From Youhaiella tibetensis (GTDB lineage: Bacteria; Pseudomonadota; Alphaproteobacteria; Rhizobiales; Devosiaceae), in NCBI RefSeq assembly GCF_008000755.1, contig NZ_CP041690.1, forward strand, positions 1 through 64,000: a stretch of 64,000 bases of DNA, read 5' to 3'. Under the pieces are notes generated by a model that saw only the letters and a list, made by a program, of their open reading frames with translations, was not told where the DNA came from and ran no database searches. The position numbers and the translations under genes were made by a program. Every line of letters begins with the position of its first letter. The first letter of the stretch is position 1. Below, piece by piece: positions 11,697 to 20,533 of this stretch.

Positions 11697-12998
11697 ATGA
11701 CTATCATGGAGCCATCCGGCGCCCTCCAGCAGGCGGCGACCTTCAGGCCTATAAGGCTTGAGACCCTGGTCTGGTTGCGCTGGCTGGCCGTCGGCGGCCA
11801 GACGGTCGCCGTGCTCTTCGTCGAATTCGTCCTCGGCTACCCCACTCCACTCGCCCCATGCCTCGCCCTTATCGGGCTTTCGGTGGTGATGAATCTGGTC
11901 TTCATCTTCCGCCACCGCGCCGGCGACCGCCTGCGCCCCGAAGTCGCCGCCGTCCAGCTCGCCTATGACTGCCTCCAGCTCGGCGCCCTGCTGGCGCTGA
12001 CCGGCGGGCTGCAGAACCCGTTCTCGATCCTGCTTCTGGCTCCCATCTCGGTTTCGGCCACGACCCTTCCCCAGCGCGCCACCGTTTACCTCGTGCTGCT
12101 GGTGGCGGTCATCGCCTCGGGCCTGTCGGTCTGGCACATGCCGCTGCCCTGGAAGCCGGATACCCGGCTCGTCTTCGATCGCCTCTATGTGGTGGGAATC
12201 TGGGTTTCGCTGCTCTGCGGGGTGGTCTTCATCGCCACCTATATCAACCGCGTCGCCCACGAGGCGCGCCAGCTCGCCGACGCGCTCAACGCCACCGAGC
12301 TGGCGCTCTCGCGCCACGAGCAGCTCAACGCCCTCGATGGCCTGGCCGCCGCTGCCGCGCACGAACTGGGCACGCCCCTCTCGACCATCGCGCTCGTCGC
12401 CAAGGAGATGCGCAACGAAGTGCCGCCCGGTCCCCTGGCCGAGGACGTGGACCTGCTCATCGAGCAGTCCCAGCGCTGCGGCTCGATTCTGGCCAAGCTG
12501 CGCGACCTGGGGGCCGAGCGCGGCGATCCCTTCGCCGCCGCCCCCCTGGGCGATATCCTGGCCGAGGTTGCCAGCCCCCACCAGAAGCGCAGGACCATCC
12601 GCCTGCAATCGGAGGGCGATGCCGAAACCGCCCCGACCGTCCACCGCAATGCCGGCCTGCTCTATGGGCTGGGCAATCTTATCGAGAACGCCACCGAGTT
12701 CGCCCGCGAGGCGGTGACCGTGCGCGCCGCCTGGGACGCCTCGACGGTGACCGTGACCATTACCGATGACGGCCCGGGCTTCCCGCCCGAGCTCATGGCA
12801 CGCCTGGGCGAGCCCTATCTCACCACCCGGGCCCGAGTCGCGGGCGCCGATTCCGGCGGGCTGGGACTGGGCATCTTCATCGCCAAGACGCTGCTCGAAC
12901 GCACCGGGGCGCAACTGCGCTTCCAGAATGTGCATCCGGATCGCTTCGCCCAGGTACAGGTCACCTGGCCGCGCAAGGTCATCGAACAGTCCGTATAG
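11697..12998 (+). CDS. actS: Redox-sensing sensor histidine kinase, RegB/ActS/PrrB family
   Basis: Membrane kinase controlling respiration and redox genes with ActR/RegA. Residues 20-180 contain about six hydrophobic helices. The family's quinone-sensing loop GGLQNPFS is at about residues 103-110. H-box AAAHELGTPLST has phospho-His 222, and Cys261 (QSQRCGSILAKL) sits where the redox-active cysteine of Rhodobacter RegB lies (known family feature). ATPase boxes: NATEFA, DDGPGFP and GGLGLGIFIAK. ATG 11697 (433 aa) has a GAGGAG site upstream. actR follows 46 bp later. Likely signal: ubiquinone pool and disulfide state. Confidence 0.93.
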   Translation: MTIMEPSGALQQAATFRPIRLETLVWLRWLAVGGQTVAVLFVEFVLGYPTPLAPCLALIGLSVVMNLVFIFRHRAGDRLRPEVAAVQLAYDCLQLGALLALTGGLQNPFSILLLAPISVSATTLPQRATVYLVLLVAVIASGLSVWHMPLPWKPDTRLVFDRLYVVGIWVSLLCGVVFIATYINRVAHEARQLADALNATELALSRHEQLNALDGLAAAAAHELGTPLSTIALVAKEMRNEVPPGPLAEDVDLLIEQSQRCGSILAKLRDLGAERGDPFAAAPLGDILAEVASPHQKRRTIRLQSEGDAETAPTVHRNAGLLYGLGNLIENATEFAREAVTVRAAWDASTVTVTITDDGPGFPPELMARLGEPYLTTRARVAGADSGGLGLGIFIAKTLLERTGAQLRFQNVHPDRFAQVQVTWPRKVIEQSV

Positions 12999-13044
12999 GC
13001 CGAGTTCTTTTGACGTTTGGGCCGCAAGGTCTTATGTGAAGGCC

Positions 13045-13596
13045 ATGAGTAACTTTGACGAACTTTTGCAGTCCGACCGGACTTTGCTGCTCGTTGACGA
13101 CGACAAGGTCTTCCTGACGCGCCTCGAGCGCGCCATGGTCAAGCGGGGCTTTGAGGTGCGCATTGCCGACACGGTTGCCGACGGCGTCGCCGCCGTCAAT
13201 GCCGAGCCTCCCGCCTTCGCGGTCGTCGATCTGCGCCTCGAGGACGGCAATGGCCTGCAGGTCCTCTCGACCCTGCACGAAAAACGCCCCGACGCCCGCG
13301 CCGTGGTCCTCACCGGCTATGGCAACATCGCCACCGCCGTGACCGCGGTCAAGTTGGGCGCCGTCGACTACCTGGCCAAGCCCGCCGATGCCGACGACGT
13401 CATCAACGCCCTCCTGGCCAATGGCGAGGAGCATCCCGAGCCGCCCGAGAACCCGATGTCGGCCGACCGCGTCCGTTGGGAACATATCCAGCGCGTCTAC
13501 GAACTGTGCGACCGCAACGTCTCGGAAACGGCAAGGCGCCTCAACATGCACAGGCGCACCCTCCAGCGCATCCTGGCCAAGCGCGCGCCGCGCTAG
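13045..13596 (+). CDS. actR: Redox response regulator, RegA/ActR/PrrA family
   Basis: 183-residue partner of ActS. The receiver domain begins LLLVDDDKVF (acidic pocket), phospho-acceptor is Asp62 (FAVVDLRLEDGNG), with Thr in VVLTGYG and the conserved Lys in YLAKPAD. A short linker with two Pro-rich runs leads to a Fis-type helix-turn-helix (NVSETARRLNMHRRTLQRIL), almost invariant in this family. Start ATG 13045; the longer frame overlaps the kinase gene in another frame. Known targets in relatives include cytochrome oxidases, CO2 fixation, nitrogen metabolism and acid tolerance. Confidence 0.94.
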   Translation: MSNFDELLQSDRTLLLVDDDKVFLTRLERAMVKRGFEVRIADTVADGVAAVNAEPPAFAVVDLRLEDGNGLQVLSTLHEKRPDARAVVLTGYGNIATAVTAVKLGAVDYLAKPADADDVINALLANGEEHPEPPENPMSADRVRWEHIQRVYELCDRNVSETARRLNMHRRTLQRILAKRAPR

Positions 13597-13640
13597 CGGC
13601 CCCAAGGCTGCTCGTCCCCCCGGAACCACAAGGAGAAGAC

Positions 13641-15299
13641 ATGACCGTCACGCTTGAGTTCCACGGGGCGGCCGGCACCGTGACCGGCTCGTGCTACCGG
13701 GTGCTGCATCCGCACGGCCAGTTCCTGGTCGATTGCGGCCTCTTCCAGGGCAACAGGACGGTGCGCGAGCTCAACTACAAGCCGACCCCGTTCGATCCGA
13801 AAAAGATCGACTTCGTGCTGCTCACCCACGCCCATATCGACCATTGTGGCCTACTGCCCAAGCTCTACCACCAGGGCTTTTCCGGGCCGATGTGGATGAC
13901 CGCCCCGACGGCGGGCCTGCTCGAATATCTCCTGCTCGATGCCGCCGGCATCCAGGAGAGCGAGACCGAGCAGGAAAACCGCAAGCTCGCGCGCAAGAAC
14001 GAACCGCTCCTCCAGCCCCTCTACACCATCGAGGACGCCCAGGAGACCCTCAAGCACCGCCAGACCACCGACTACCAGGCCTGGATCTCGCCCGGTCCGG
14101 GCGTGCGTGCCCGCTTCTGGAATGCCGGCCATATCCTGGGTTCGGCCTCCATCGAGGTGGAAGTGGCCGACAATGACGGCTCGACCATCACCCTGCTGTT
14201 CTCGGGCGATATCGGCCCGGACGAGAAGGTCTTCTACAAGGAGCCCGAGGCCCCGGCCGGGTTCGACTACATCCTGTGCGAGAGCACCTATGGCGGGCGC
14301 GAGCGCGACGACTATACGCTGGTCCAGCGCCGCGAGGCCCTCAAGCACGAGATCAACGAAGCGCTCGGGCGCGGCGGCAACCTCGTGATCCCGGCCTTCG
14401 CGGTGGAGCGCAGCCAGGAACTGCTCCACGACATCGGCGTGCTCATCAAGGAGGGGCAGATCAACCCCACCCTGGTGTTCCTCGATAGTCCCCTGGCGAG
14501 CAAGGTTACCGGCGTCTACAAGAAATACGCCTCCATGTTCGAGGATACCGATCTCACGGCCGACGAACTCTTCAACGACCCGCGCTTCCGCATCGTGGAG
14601 TCGGTGGAGGAGAGCAAGGCGATCAATTCGATCCGCGGCGGCGCCATCATCCTTTCTGCCTCGGGCATGGCCGATGCCGGGCGTATCAAGCACCACCTGC
14701 GCAACAACCTGCCGCGCGCCAACGCCACCGTGCTGTTCGTGGGTTACCAGGCGCCCGGCACGCTCGGCCAGATCATCCAGTCCGGCGCGCGCGAAGTGCG
14801 CATCCACGGCGAAGTGGTGACGGTGCGCGCCCGGGTGCGCAGCCTCGGCAATTACTCCGCCCATGCCGACCATTCCGAGCTCATGGCCTGGATCCGCGAG
14901 CGCCTGCCCGCCCATGGCGCCATCTTCCTCACCCATGGCGAGGACGAGGAGCGCGCCGCCCTGCGGGCCGCGCTGGTCACGTCGGGGATCGGGGGCGATC
15001 AGGTGGTGCTGCCCATGCTCGACGACGCCTTCGAGTTGCGGGCCTCGGGCGTGGCGGGGGTGACGCGCCCGGAAGTGCAGCGCATCGATCCGGCCCAGCT
15101 TCATACCGACTGGCACATGGCCTATGCCCAGTTCCTGATCGGGCTGGGTGACATCATCAAGGGCGCCGACAGCGATGCGCGGCGGCTGGCGGTGATGAAC
15201 GCCCTCCAAAAGCAATTAAACTCCCTCAACGCTCCCGTCACCACCCCGGTCATGCCCACGGTCACCGAAACCGTCCACGCCGAGCCGGGCGGGGAATAG
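13641..15299 (+). CDS. Metallo-beta-lactamase fold RNA exonuclease/endonuclease (beta-CASP type)
   Basis: 552-residue beta-CASP nuclease of the YSH1/RNA-specific exonuclease group. The metal-binding signature is THAHIDHCG near residue 69, preceded by the family N-terminal block FHGAAGTVTGSCYRV. Further metal ligands appear in NAGHILGSAS, FSGDIGPDE and the C-terminal HADHSELM and THGEDEE. Start ATG 13641 follows AAGGAG. Probably acts on RNA 3' processing or decay; substrate not known. It follows actR by 44 bp and is convergent with mmcB. Confidence 0.88.
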   Translation: MTVTLEFHGAAGTVTGSCYRVLHPHGQFLVDCGLFQGNRTVRELNYKPTPFDPKKIDFVLLTHAHIDHCGLLPKLYHQGFSGPMWMTAPTAGLLEYLLLDAAGIQESETEQENRKLARKNEPLLQPLYTIEDAQETLKHRQTTDYQAWISPGPGVRARFWNAGHILGSASIEVEVADNDGSTITLLFSGDIGPDEKVFYKEPEAPAGFDYILCESTYGGRERDDYTLVQRREALKHEINEALGRGGNLVIPAFAVERSQELLHDIGVLIKEGQINPTLVFLDSPLASKVTGVYKKYASMFEDTDLTADELFNDPRFRIVESVEESKAINSIRGGAIILSASGMADAGRIKHHLRNNLPRANATVLFVGYQAPGTLGQIIQSGAREVRIHGEVVTVRARVRSLGNYSAHADHSELMAWIRERLPAHGAIFLTHGEDEERAALRAALVTSGIGGDQVVLPMLDDAFELRASGVAGVTRPEVQRIDPAQLHTDWHMAYAQFLIGLGDIIKGADSDARRLAVMNALQKQLNSLNAPVTTPVMPTVTETVHAEPGGE

Positions 15300-15310
15300 G
15301 AGCCCGGGCG

Positions 15311-15772
15311 CTAGAGTTCGCCCGGATCCATCAGCGTATGGATGCGGTCGGCGCCCAGCCGCGCCAGCTTGAGCGTCAGCGCCTTGCGGCGCGCGCCGGG
15401 CAGGGGATCATCCTTGGCCGCGCGCAATATGGCTGCGTCATGGGCATCGGCCACGATCAGCCCCTCGTCCTGGGGAAAGATGTCCGGATCGAGCTCGGGC
15501 GGCTTGGCGAAATAGAAGCGGTCGCAGAATTCCTTGTAGTGGTGCCACTTGGCATCGACCTGGAAGTCGATGAGGCTCGACTTGATCTCGACGATCCAGA
15601 TTTCGCCCCTGGGCCCCACCCCCAATATGTCGGCGCGTCGGCCGTTGGCCAGCGGCACCTCGGCAAAGCAGCAGACATCGTGCTGGCCGCGCAGGAACCG
15701 CATCACCCCGCGCTGGACGCGCAGGGCAGTGGGCGATTGGCGCAGGTCCACGATCTGGGGCAGGTCGGCCAT
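15311..15772 (-). CDS. mmcB: MmcB-family DNA repair protein
   Basis: 153-residue nuclease-fold protein (COG5321), restricted mainly to alphaproteobacteria and named for mitomycin C sensitivity in Caulobacter. The PD-(D/E)xK-like core is visible: ADILGVGPRGEIWIVEIKSSLIDF, with E-x-K in VEIKSS, and the DAKWHHYKEFCDRFYFA block. ATG 15772 starts immediately after the stop of the MFS gene (15775), suggesting translational coupling. A longer frame to 15886 lies inside the MFS gene. No LexA-type GTTC-N7-GTTC box was noticed nearby. Confidence 0.85.
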   Translation of the reverse strand: MADLPQIVDLRQSPTALRVQRGVMRFLRGQHDVCCFAEVPLANGRRADILGVGPRGEIWIVEIKSSLIDFQVDAKWHHYKEFCDRFYFAKPPELDPDIFPQDEGLIVADAHDAAILRAAKDDPLPGARRKALTLKLARLGADRIHTLMDPGEL

Positions 15773-15774
15773 TG

Positions 15775-16968
15775 CTATCCGTGCGGCGAAGTCGGAACGG
15801 GCGGCGTGGCGCCGGGGCGGGGCAGGCCGCGCCGTGCCGGCAGCGATCGTACCAAAGCCAGGGCGGCAAAGACCAGCGGCAGGCACACCAGGTAGGAATC
15901 GCGGATGCCCATGTACTGGGCCACGAAGCCGAGCAGTGGCGGGGCAAGGAAGAAGACCACGAACGTCACCTGCCCCATGGCCGCGACGTTGACCGCCGAG
16001 GGGCGGTCGGTGCGCTGGGCGGCCGCCGAGACCGCCAGCGGATAGACCGCGCTGGCGCCCAGCCCCAGCAGCGAGAACCCGAGCAGCGCCACCGCCGTCG
16101 AGGGCGCGAAGGCCACCGCGATCAACCCCGCCGCGCTCGCCGAAAGCAGGACGGTGGCCACCAGGCGCGCCCCAAGCCGATCGACCACCGGGTCGATGAA
16201 GAGGCGCGCCCCCGCCATGAAGGCGGTAAAGAGCGTCAGCCCCATGCCGCCGATGAAGGGCTCGGCCTCGAAGACGTCGCGCATGTAGATGGTCGACCAG
16301 TCAACGCCCGCGCCTTCCACCAGGAACGCCGCCATGCCGATGATGCAGAGCGGCAGCAGTCCCCAGGTGGGGAAGGCGATGCGGTGGATCTGGTCGTCGG
16401 CCGCCGTATGGACGCGCGTCGGGGCTTCCTCGAGCTGCCAGATGATCGCCGCGCCCGCCACCAGCACCAGGACGAGGACCGCCCCGACATGCACCTGGAT
16501 GGAGACGCCCGCCTGCCGGATGGCGGCGCTGATGAGCGAGGTGACGAAAAAGCCCAGGCTCCAGAAGCCGTGGGCGCGGCTCATGATGCCGCGGCCCAGT
16601 TCGGCCTCGCGCCGGTCGAGCTGGACATTGAGGTTGATCTCGAGCGCCCCGGCGAGCAGGCCCGCCGCCACCAGGGCGCAGAAGGCCAGCGGCGCCCAGC
16701 CGATGAAGGCGACGCTGCAATAGAGCGCTGCTGTCCCCAGCACCGTCACCAGCGCCGTCCGGCGTGCGCCGAACCGCTCGATGATGGGACTGGCGAAGGT
16801 GAGCGAAATCAGCGAGCCGATGGCCATGCCGATAAGGGTGAGGCCGAGCTGGCTCTCGGTGACGCCCAGGTTGTGCTGCACGTCGGGCAGGCGCGACAGC
16901 ACCGCCCCCGTGGCCACCGCGAACAGGAAGAAGCAGGAATAGAGACGGTGATGTTGCGCCAGGCGCAT
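15775..16968 (-). CDS. MFS transporter (YbjJ/fucose-permease-like), copy 1
   Basis: 397-residue major facilitator with about twelve hydrophobic segments. It begins with a membrane helix without signal peptide, carries the first-loop pattern FASPIIERFGARRTALV, and the mid-protein block SRAHGFWSLGFF seen in YbjJ-like proteins. Substrate unknown. It is clearly paralogous to the next upstream gene (shared blocks HGFWSLGFF, PSAVNVAA and PPLLGFVA), so the pair arose by tandem duplication. Likely one transcript with copy 2 and mmcB. Confidence 0.8.
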   Translation of the reverse strand: MRLAQHHRLYSCFFLFAVATGAVLSRLPDVQHNLGVTESQLGLTLIGMAIGSLISLTFASPIIERFGARRTALVTVLGTAALYCSVAFIGWAPLAFCALVAAGLLAGALEINLNVQLDRREAELGRGIMSRAHGFWSLGFFVTSLISAAIRQAGVSIQVHVGAVLVLVLVAGAAIIWQLEEAPTRVHTAADDQIHRIAFPTWGLLPLCIIGMAAFLVEGAGVDWSTIYMRDVFEAEPFIGGMGLTLFTAFMAGARLFIDPVVDRLGARLVATVLLSASAAGLIAVAFAPSTAVALLGFSLLGLGASAVYPLAVSAAAQRTDRPSAVNVAAMGQVTFVVFFLAPPLLGFVAQYMGIRDSYLVCLPLVFAALALVRSLPARRGLPRPGATPPVPTSPHG

Positions 16969-17010
16969 CGGAGACTCCGAGAGGCGCCTTTTCCGGGGCG
17001 CGTTGCGTAC

Positions 17011-18180
17011 TTATTCTACCTCGTGCGGTATAGGCTTTTTGCCCAATGCGCCAGCCGTCAAAAGGCTGACGATCACCAGCGGAATGCCGATACCGAACGA
17101 CCAGCGGATGCCGAAATGTTCGGCCACGAAGCCAAGGAGCGGCGGCCCGAGCAGGAAGGCCACGAACGAGATCTGGGCGAGGGCGGCCACGTTGACCGCC
17201 GAGTGGCGGTCGGTGCGCTGCGCCGCTGCCGACATGGCCAGCGGGAAGATGGCGCTGGTGCCCACGCCCATGAGCGCAAAGCCGAGCAGCGCCGCCCAGG
17301 GGGCGGGAGCGAAGAAGACGAGGACCGCCCCGACGCCCAGGATCGAGAGCAGCGTCCGGGCAACGGCGGTCGGGCTGAAACGCTCGACGAAATGGTCCGC
17401 GACAAGACGGGTCAGCGCCTGGGTGAGGGCGCCGATGGCGACCGCGAAGCCGGAAATGAAGGGCGAAACCGCGAATTCCTTGCGCATGTAGATGGCCGAC
17501 CAGTCGGCTCCCGCGCCCTCGAGGATCATCGCCGACATGGTGACGGCGACGAGCACGAAGATGGCCAGGGTCGGGCGGGCGAAGCGCGGGGCCGGATCGG
17601 TGGAGGCGCCGGTGCGGTGCGGCGCCGGGTCGAACCGGCCGAGCACCAGCACCGTACCCACCGCGATCACCGGGATCATCAGCCAGAGATGGGTGCGGAA
17701 ATCGATGCCCATCTGGGCAATGAAGGCGCCCAGCAGGCCCGACGAGAAGAAGCCCAGGCTCCAGAAGCCGTGCGCCCGGTTCATGATGCGGTGGCCGATG
17801 GCATGCTCGGTGCGGTCTGCCTCGAGATTGACGATGATCTCGATGGCCCCGATGCACAGGCCCACCGGGATGAGCATGATGAAGAGGAGCGCCGGCGCCG
17901 GGGCGAGCACCGCCACGGCATAGAACACCGAGAGCAGCGGGATCAGCACCAGGATGGCCCGGCGATAGCCGATGCGTTCGAGCAGTGGGCCGGCAAAGGT
18001 GAGCGAGATCAGCGTGCCCACGGCCGTGCCGATCAGGGCCAGGCCCAGCGCACCCTCGGCCACGCCCATGGCGTGCTGCAGGTCAGGCAGGCGCGGGAAC
18101 AGGCTTCCCATGCAGAAGGAATAGAGCAGGAACGCGCCGTACACCCGCCATTGCGGGGGCAGCTCAAGGCCGAATCGCAT
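17011..18180 (-). CDS. MFS transporter (YbjJ/fucose-permease-like), copy 2
   Basis: 389-residue twelve-helix transporter, tandem paralogue of the downstream MFS gene. Shared features include FAGPLLERIGYRRAILV, NRAHGFWSLGFF, HSAVNVAALAQ and GPPLLGFVAEHFGIR. ATG 18180 is chosen because the longer frame begins with a hydrophilic stretch unlike the paralogue. It lies 88 bp downstream of the LysR gene on the same strand, so the LysR regulator could control it. Substrate unknown; YbjJ-like proteins are usually annotated as putative sugar or effector transporters without proof. Confidence 0.8.
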   Translation of the reverse strand: MRFGLELPPQWRVYGAFLLYSFCMGSLFPRLPDLQHAMGVAEGALGLALIGTAVGTLISLTFAGPLLERIGYRRAILVLIPLLSVFYAVAVLAPAPALLFIMLIPVGLCIGAIEIIVNLEADRTEHAIGHRIMNRAHGFWSLGFFSSGLLGAFIAQMGIDFRTHLWLMIPVIAVGTVLVLGRFDPAPHRTGASTDPAPRFARPTLAIFVLVAVTMSAMILEGAGADWSAIYMRKEFAVSPFISGFAVAIGALTQALTRLVADHFVERFSPTAVARTLLSILGVGAVLVFFAPAPWAALLGFALMGVGTSAIFPLAMSAAAQRTDRHSAVNVAALAQISFVAFLLGPPLLGFVAEHFGIRWSFGIGIPLVIVSLLTAGALGKKPIPHEVE

Positions 18181-18268
18181 CAATTTCGAAAGCTCGCAAA
18201 CGAAGGTCAGGGACGTTACCCAAAGCGGTTTGGGTGCACAAGCGCCCGCGCGTGAATGCATTTTCGCG

Positions 18269-19138
18269 CTAGGAGCGCGGCGTCTCTCCGCGCATCAGGG
18301 CGCCGTTGCGGGCCATGAGCTCGGCCAGGCGCCCCGCCACAAGCCGGATGGGCGCGGCATGGCGCTCGTCCTGATGGGTGACGATCCATTGCTCGGCGAA
18401 GAGCTCGGGGATGGGCGGGGCGGTGCGCACCAGCCGCGCGTCGCTGTCCCCGATGAAGCAGGGCATGACCGACAGACCCGCCCCTGCCGCTACCAGGTCG
18501 ACGACGGTGCGCGCATCGTTGCCGCGCACCCCGATCCGGTCGCCATGATGGGCATGGAGCCAGCGCGCCGACTGCGTGGAGGCCGCTTCCCCCGCTACCC
18601 CCACGAAGAGTCCGGCGGCAATGCCGTTGATGAGATGGCGCCCCGAATAGATGGCATAGGCCGTCCTCCCGGTGAGGCGACCGGCCAGCCACTGCTCTGT
18701 CGGGCGCTGGTTGCGGATGCCGATATCGGCGTTGCGCCGGCCGATATCGACCTTGGCATTGGCGGTGACAAGTTCGATCCGGATGCCATCCTCGACCCGC
18801 CAGATCTCCCCGATATGGGCGGCCAGGAATGCCGAGGTCCACGGTCCGGCCGAAATGCGCACCACCCGGTCCCCCACCGCGCCTTCGCGCCAGCGGTTGA
18901 GCGCCAGCATGGCCGCTTCCACGTCCTCGGCGCGCCCGAGCAGTTCCTCGCCGGCGTCGGTGAGCTTATAGCCGCTCTGCGAGCGTACGAAGAGCGGCTC
19001 GCCGATCTGCCGCTCGAGCGCCGCAACGCGTCGGCCGAGCGTGGCCGGGCTCAGCCCGGTCGTCTCGCGCGCCGCCGACAGTCCGCCCAGCCGCGCCACG
19101 TCGAGAAACAGCCGCAGATCGTCCCAGCTCAGGTTCAT
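18269..19138 (-). CDS. LysR-family transcriptional regulator
   Basis: 289-residue LTTR. The N-terminal winged helix-turn-helix is MNLSWDDLRLFLDVARLGGL followed by ARETTGLSPATLGRRVAALE, then the linker helix and a periplasmic-binding-like effector domain. Divergent from the DUF1127-aldo/keto reductase pair across a 146-bp gap, and upstream of the two MFS genes in the same direction, so either side could be its target. Effector unknown. Confidence 0.88.
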   Translation of the reverse strand: MNLSWDDLRLFLDVARLGGLSAARETTGLSPATLGRRVAALERQIGEPLFVRSQSGYKLTDAGEELLGRAEDVEAAMLALNRWREGAVGDRVVRISAGPWTSAFLAAHIGEIWRVEDGIRIELVTANAKVDIGRRNADIGIRNQRPTEQWLAGRLTGRTAYAIYSGRHLINGIAAGLFVGVAGEAASTQSARWLHAHHGDRIGVRGNDARTVVDLVAAGAGLSVMPCFIGDSDARLVRTAPPIPELFAEQWIVTHQDERHAAPIRLVAGRLAELMARNGALMRGETPRS

Positions 19139-19284
19139 TTTTCATTCCTGAAAAGCCTCTTGCGAAGCTTGGTGTAGCGCCCGCCTGCTTTCCTGCGCAA
19201 GGATAGGGCATTCAGAAATTCCCGCTTCACCCAGTGCCGGCCGCCTGGCCGGAATGGTGTTTCATTTTCGAAAGGAGGCCGAAA

Positions 19285-19443
19285 ATGCCGGTCACCCACA
19301 CATTGAGCCAGCGCATCCATGCCTGGTGGCGCTATCGGCGCGCCCTCATGCGGCTCGAGGCGGTCGACGACCGCCTGCTCGAGGACATGGGCATCGAGCG
19401 CGACGCCCTGCGCCGGCGTCTCAAGAACGGATTTGAGGATTAG
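19285..19443 (+). CDS. DUF1127 (YjiS-like) small protein
   Basis: 52 residues from ATG 19285, which has a near-perfect AAAGGAGG upstream. Arg-rich amphipathic pattern: RIHAWWRYRRALMRLEAVDDRLLEDMGIERDALRRRL, where the block DDRLLEDMGIxR is the DUF1127 hallmark. Relatives in Agrobacterium affect phosphate and carbon metabolism and RNA turnover; the function of this copy is unknown. It lies 9 bp before the aldo/keto reductase gene and is probably co-transcribed. Confidence 0.85.
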   Translation: MPVTHTLSQRIHAWWRYRRALMRLEAVDDRLLEDMGIERDALRRRLKNGFED

Positions 19444-19452
19444 GAGGAAACC

Positions 19453-20475
19453 ATGGATACCAGGGAACTCAACGCCACTCGCCACCCCGAGGCCAGCATC
19501 GCCCTGTGGGACGGCCGCCGCGCCGCCCGTATCGGGGTCGGCTGCTGGGCCATCGGGGGACCGTTCCTGCTCGATGGCAAGCCGGATGGCTGGGGCGATA
19601 TCGACGACGCCCAGTCGGTGCGGGCTCTCGAGCTGGCAGCGGACCTCGGCGCCACCATCTTCGACACCGCCGACGTCTACGGCACGGGCCACAGCGAAAC
19701 CGTTCTCGGACGCGCCTTTGCCGGCAAGCGCGACCGCGTGGTCATCGCCACCAAGTTCGGCTACCGGTACGAGGAGGCACGCAAAAGCGTTTCCGGCGCC
19801 GACGTCTCGCCCGCCTATATCCGCAGCGCCGTCGCCGCCTCGCTCAGGCGCCTGGGCACCGACTATATCGATCTCTACCAGATCCATGTCGGAGGTCTCG
19901 ATGAGGATGCCGCCGAGGCGGCCGCCGGAGCGCTCGAGGAACTGGCCGAAGCCGGCGCCATCCGGGCCTGGGGCTGGAGCACCGACGATGCGCGCGCTGC
20001 CGCCCGTATGACCGTCTACCCGCACTTCGTGGCCGTCCAGCAGGAGCTGAGTGTCTTCTGCGACGGACCCGACATGCTCGCGCTCTGCCAAGGCAAGGGC
20101 CTCATCAGCCTCAATCGTTCGCCGCTCGCCATGGGGTTCCTCACCGGCAAGTTCGGCCCCAACACCCTTATGGCCGCCAGCGACGTGCGCGGCGCCGGCC
20201 ACAGCTGGGTGCGCTTCTTCAAAGATGGCCGGCCGCTCCCCGAATTCCTCGCCCGGCTCGACGCGGTGCGCGAGGTGCTCCAGAGCGGCGGGCGCACCCT
20301 GGCCCAGGGCGCGCTCGGCTGGAACCTGGCCCGCTCTCCCACCACGATCCCCATTCCCGGCTTCAAGAGCGAGGCGCAGATCCGCAACAATTTGGGCGCG
20401 CTCCAGAAGGGACCGCTTTCCTCCGATGCCATGGCCGAGATCGACCGGCTGCTTTCGCTCGGCGAGGATGCCTGA
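19453..20475 (+). CDS. Aldo/keto reductase
   Basis: 340-residue (beta/alpha)8 NADPH oxidoreductase. Catalytic tetrad visible: Asp and Tyr in FDTADVYGTGHSE, Lys in VIATKFGYRYE, His in DLYQIHVGG. The C-terminal cofactor segment IPIPGFKSEAQIRNN is typical. Substrate is not evident. RBS AGGAGG lies before ATG 19453; it follows the DUF1127 gene. Divergent LysR may regulate it. Confidence 0.88.
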   Translation: MDTRELNATRHPEASIALWDGRRAARIGVGCWAIGGPFLLDGKPDGWGDIDDAQSVRALELAADLGATIFDTADVYGTGHSETVLGRAFAGKRDRVVIATKFGYRYEEARKSVSGADVSPAYIRSAVAASLRRLGTDYIDLYQIHVGGLDEDAAEAAAGALEELAEAGAIRAWGWSTDDARAAARMTVYPHFVAVQQELSVFCDGPDMLALCQGKGLISLNRSPLAMGFLTGKFGPNTLMAASDVRGAGHSWVRFFKDGRPLPEFLARLDAVREVLQSGGRTLAQGALGWNLARSPTTIPIPGFKSEAQIRNNLGALQKGPLSSDAMAEIDRLLSLGEDA

Positions 20476-20533
20476 ACCCGTCACGCCATGATCGCCCATT
20501 GGCGCTTGTCGGGTCGCGCACTATGCTCGCCCG

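Noticed and set aside
15772-18255. Long plus-strand frame through both MFS genes
   Set aside because: His/Arg/Gly-rich nonsense composition antisense to two clear transporters.
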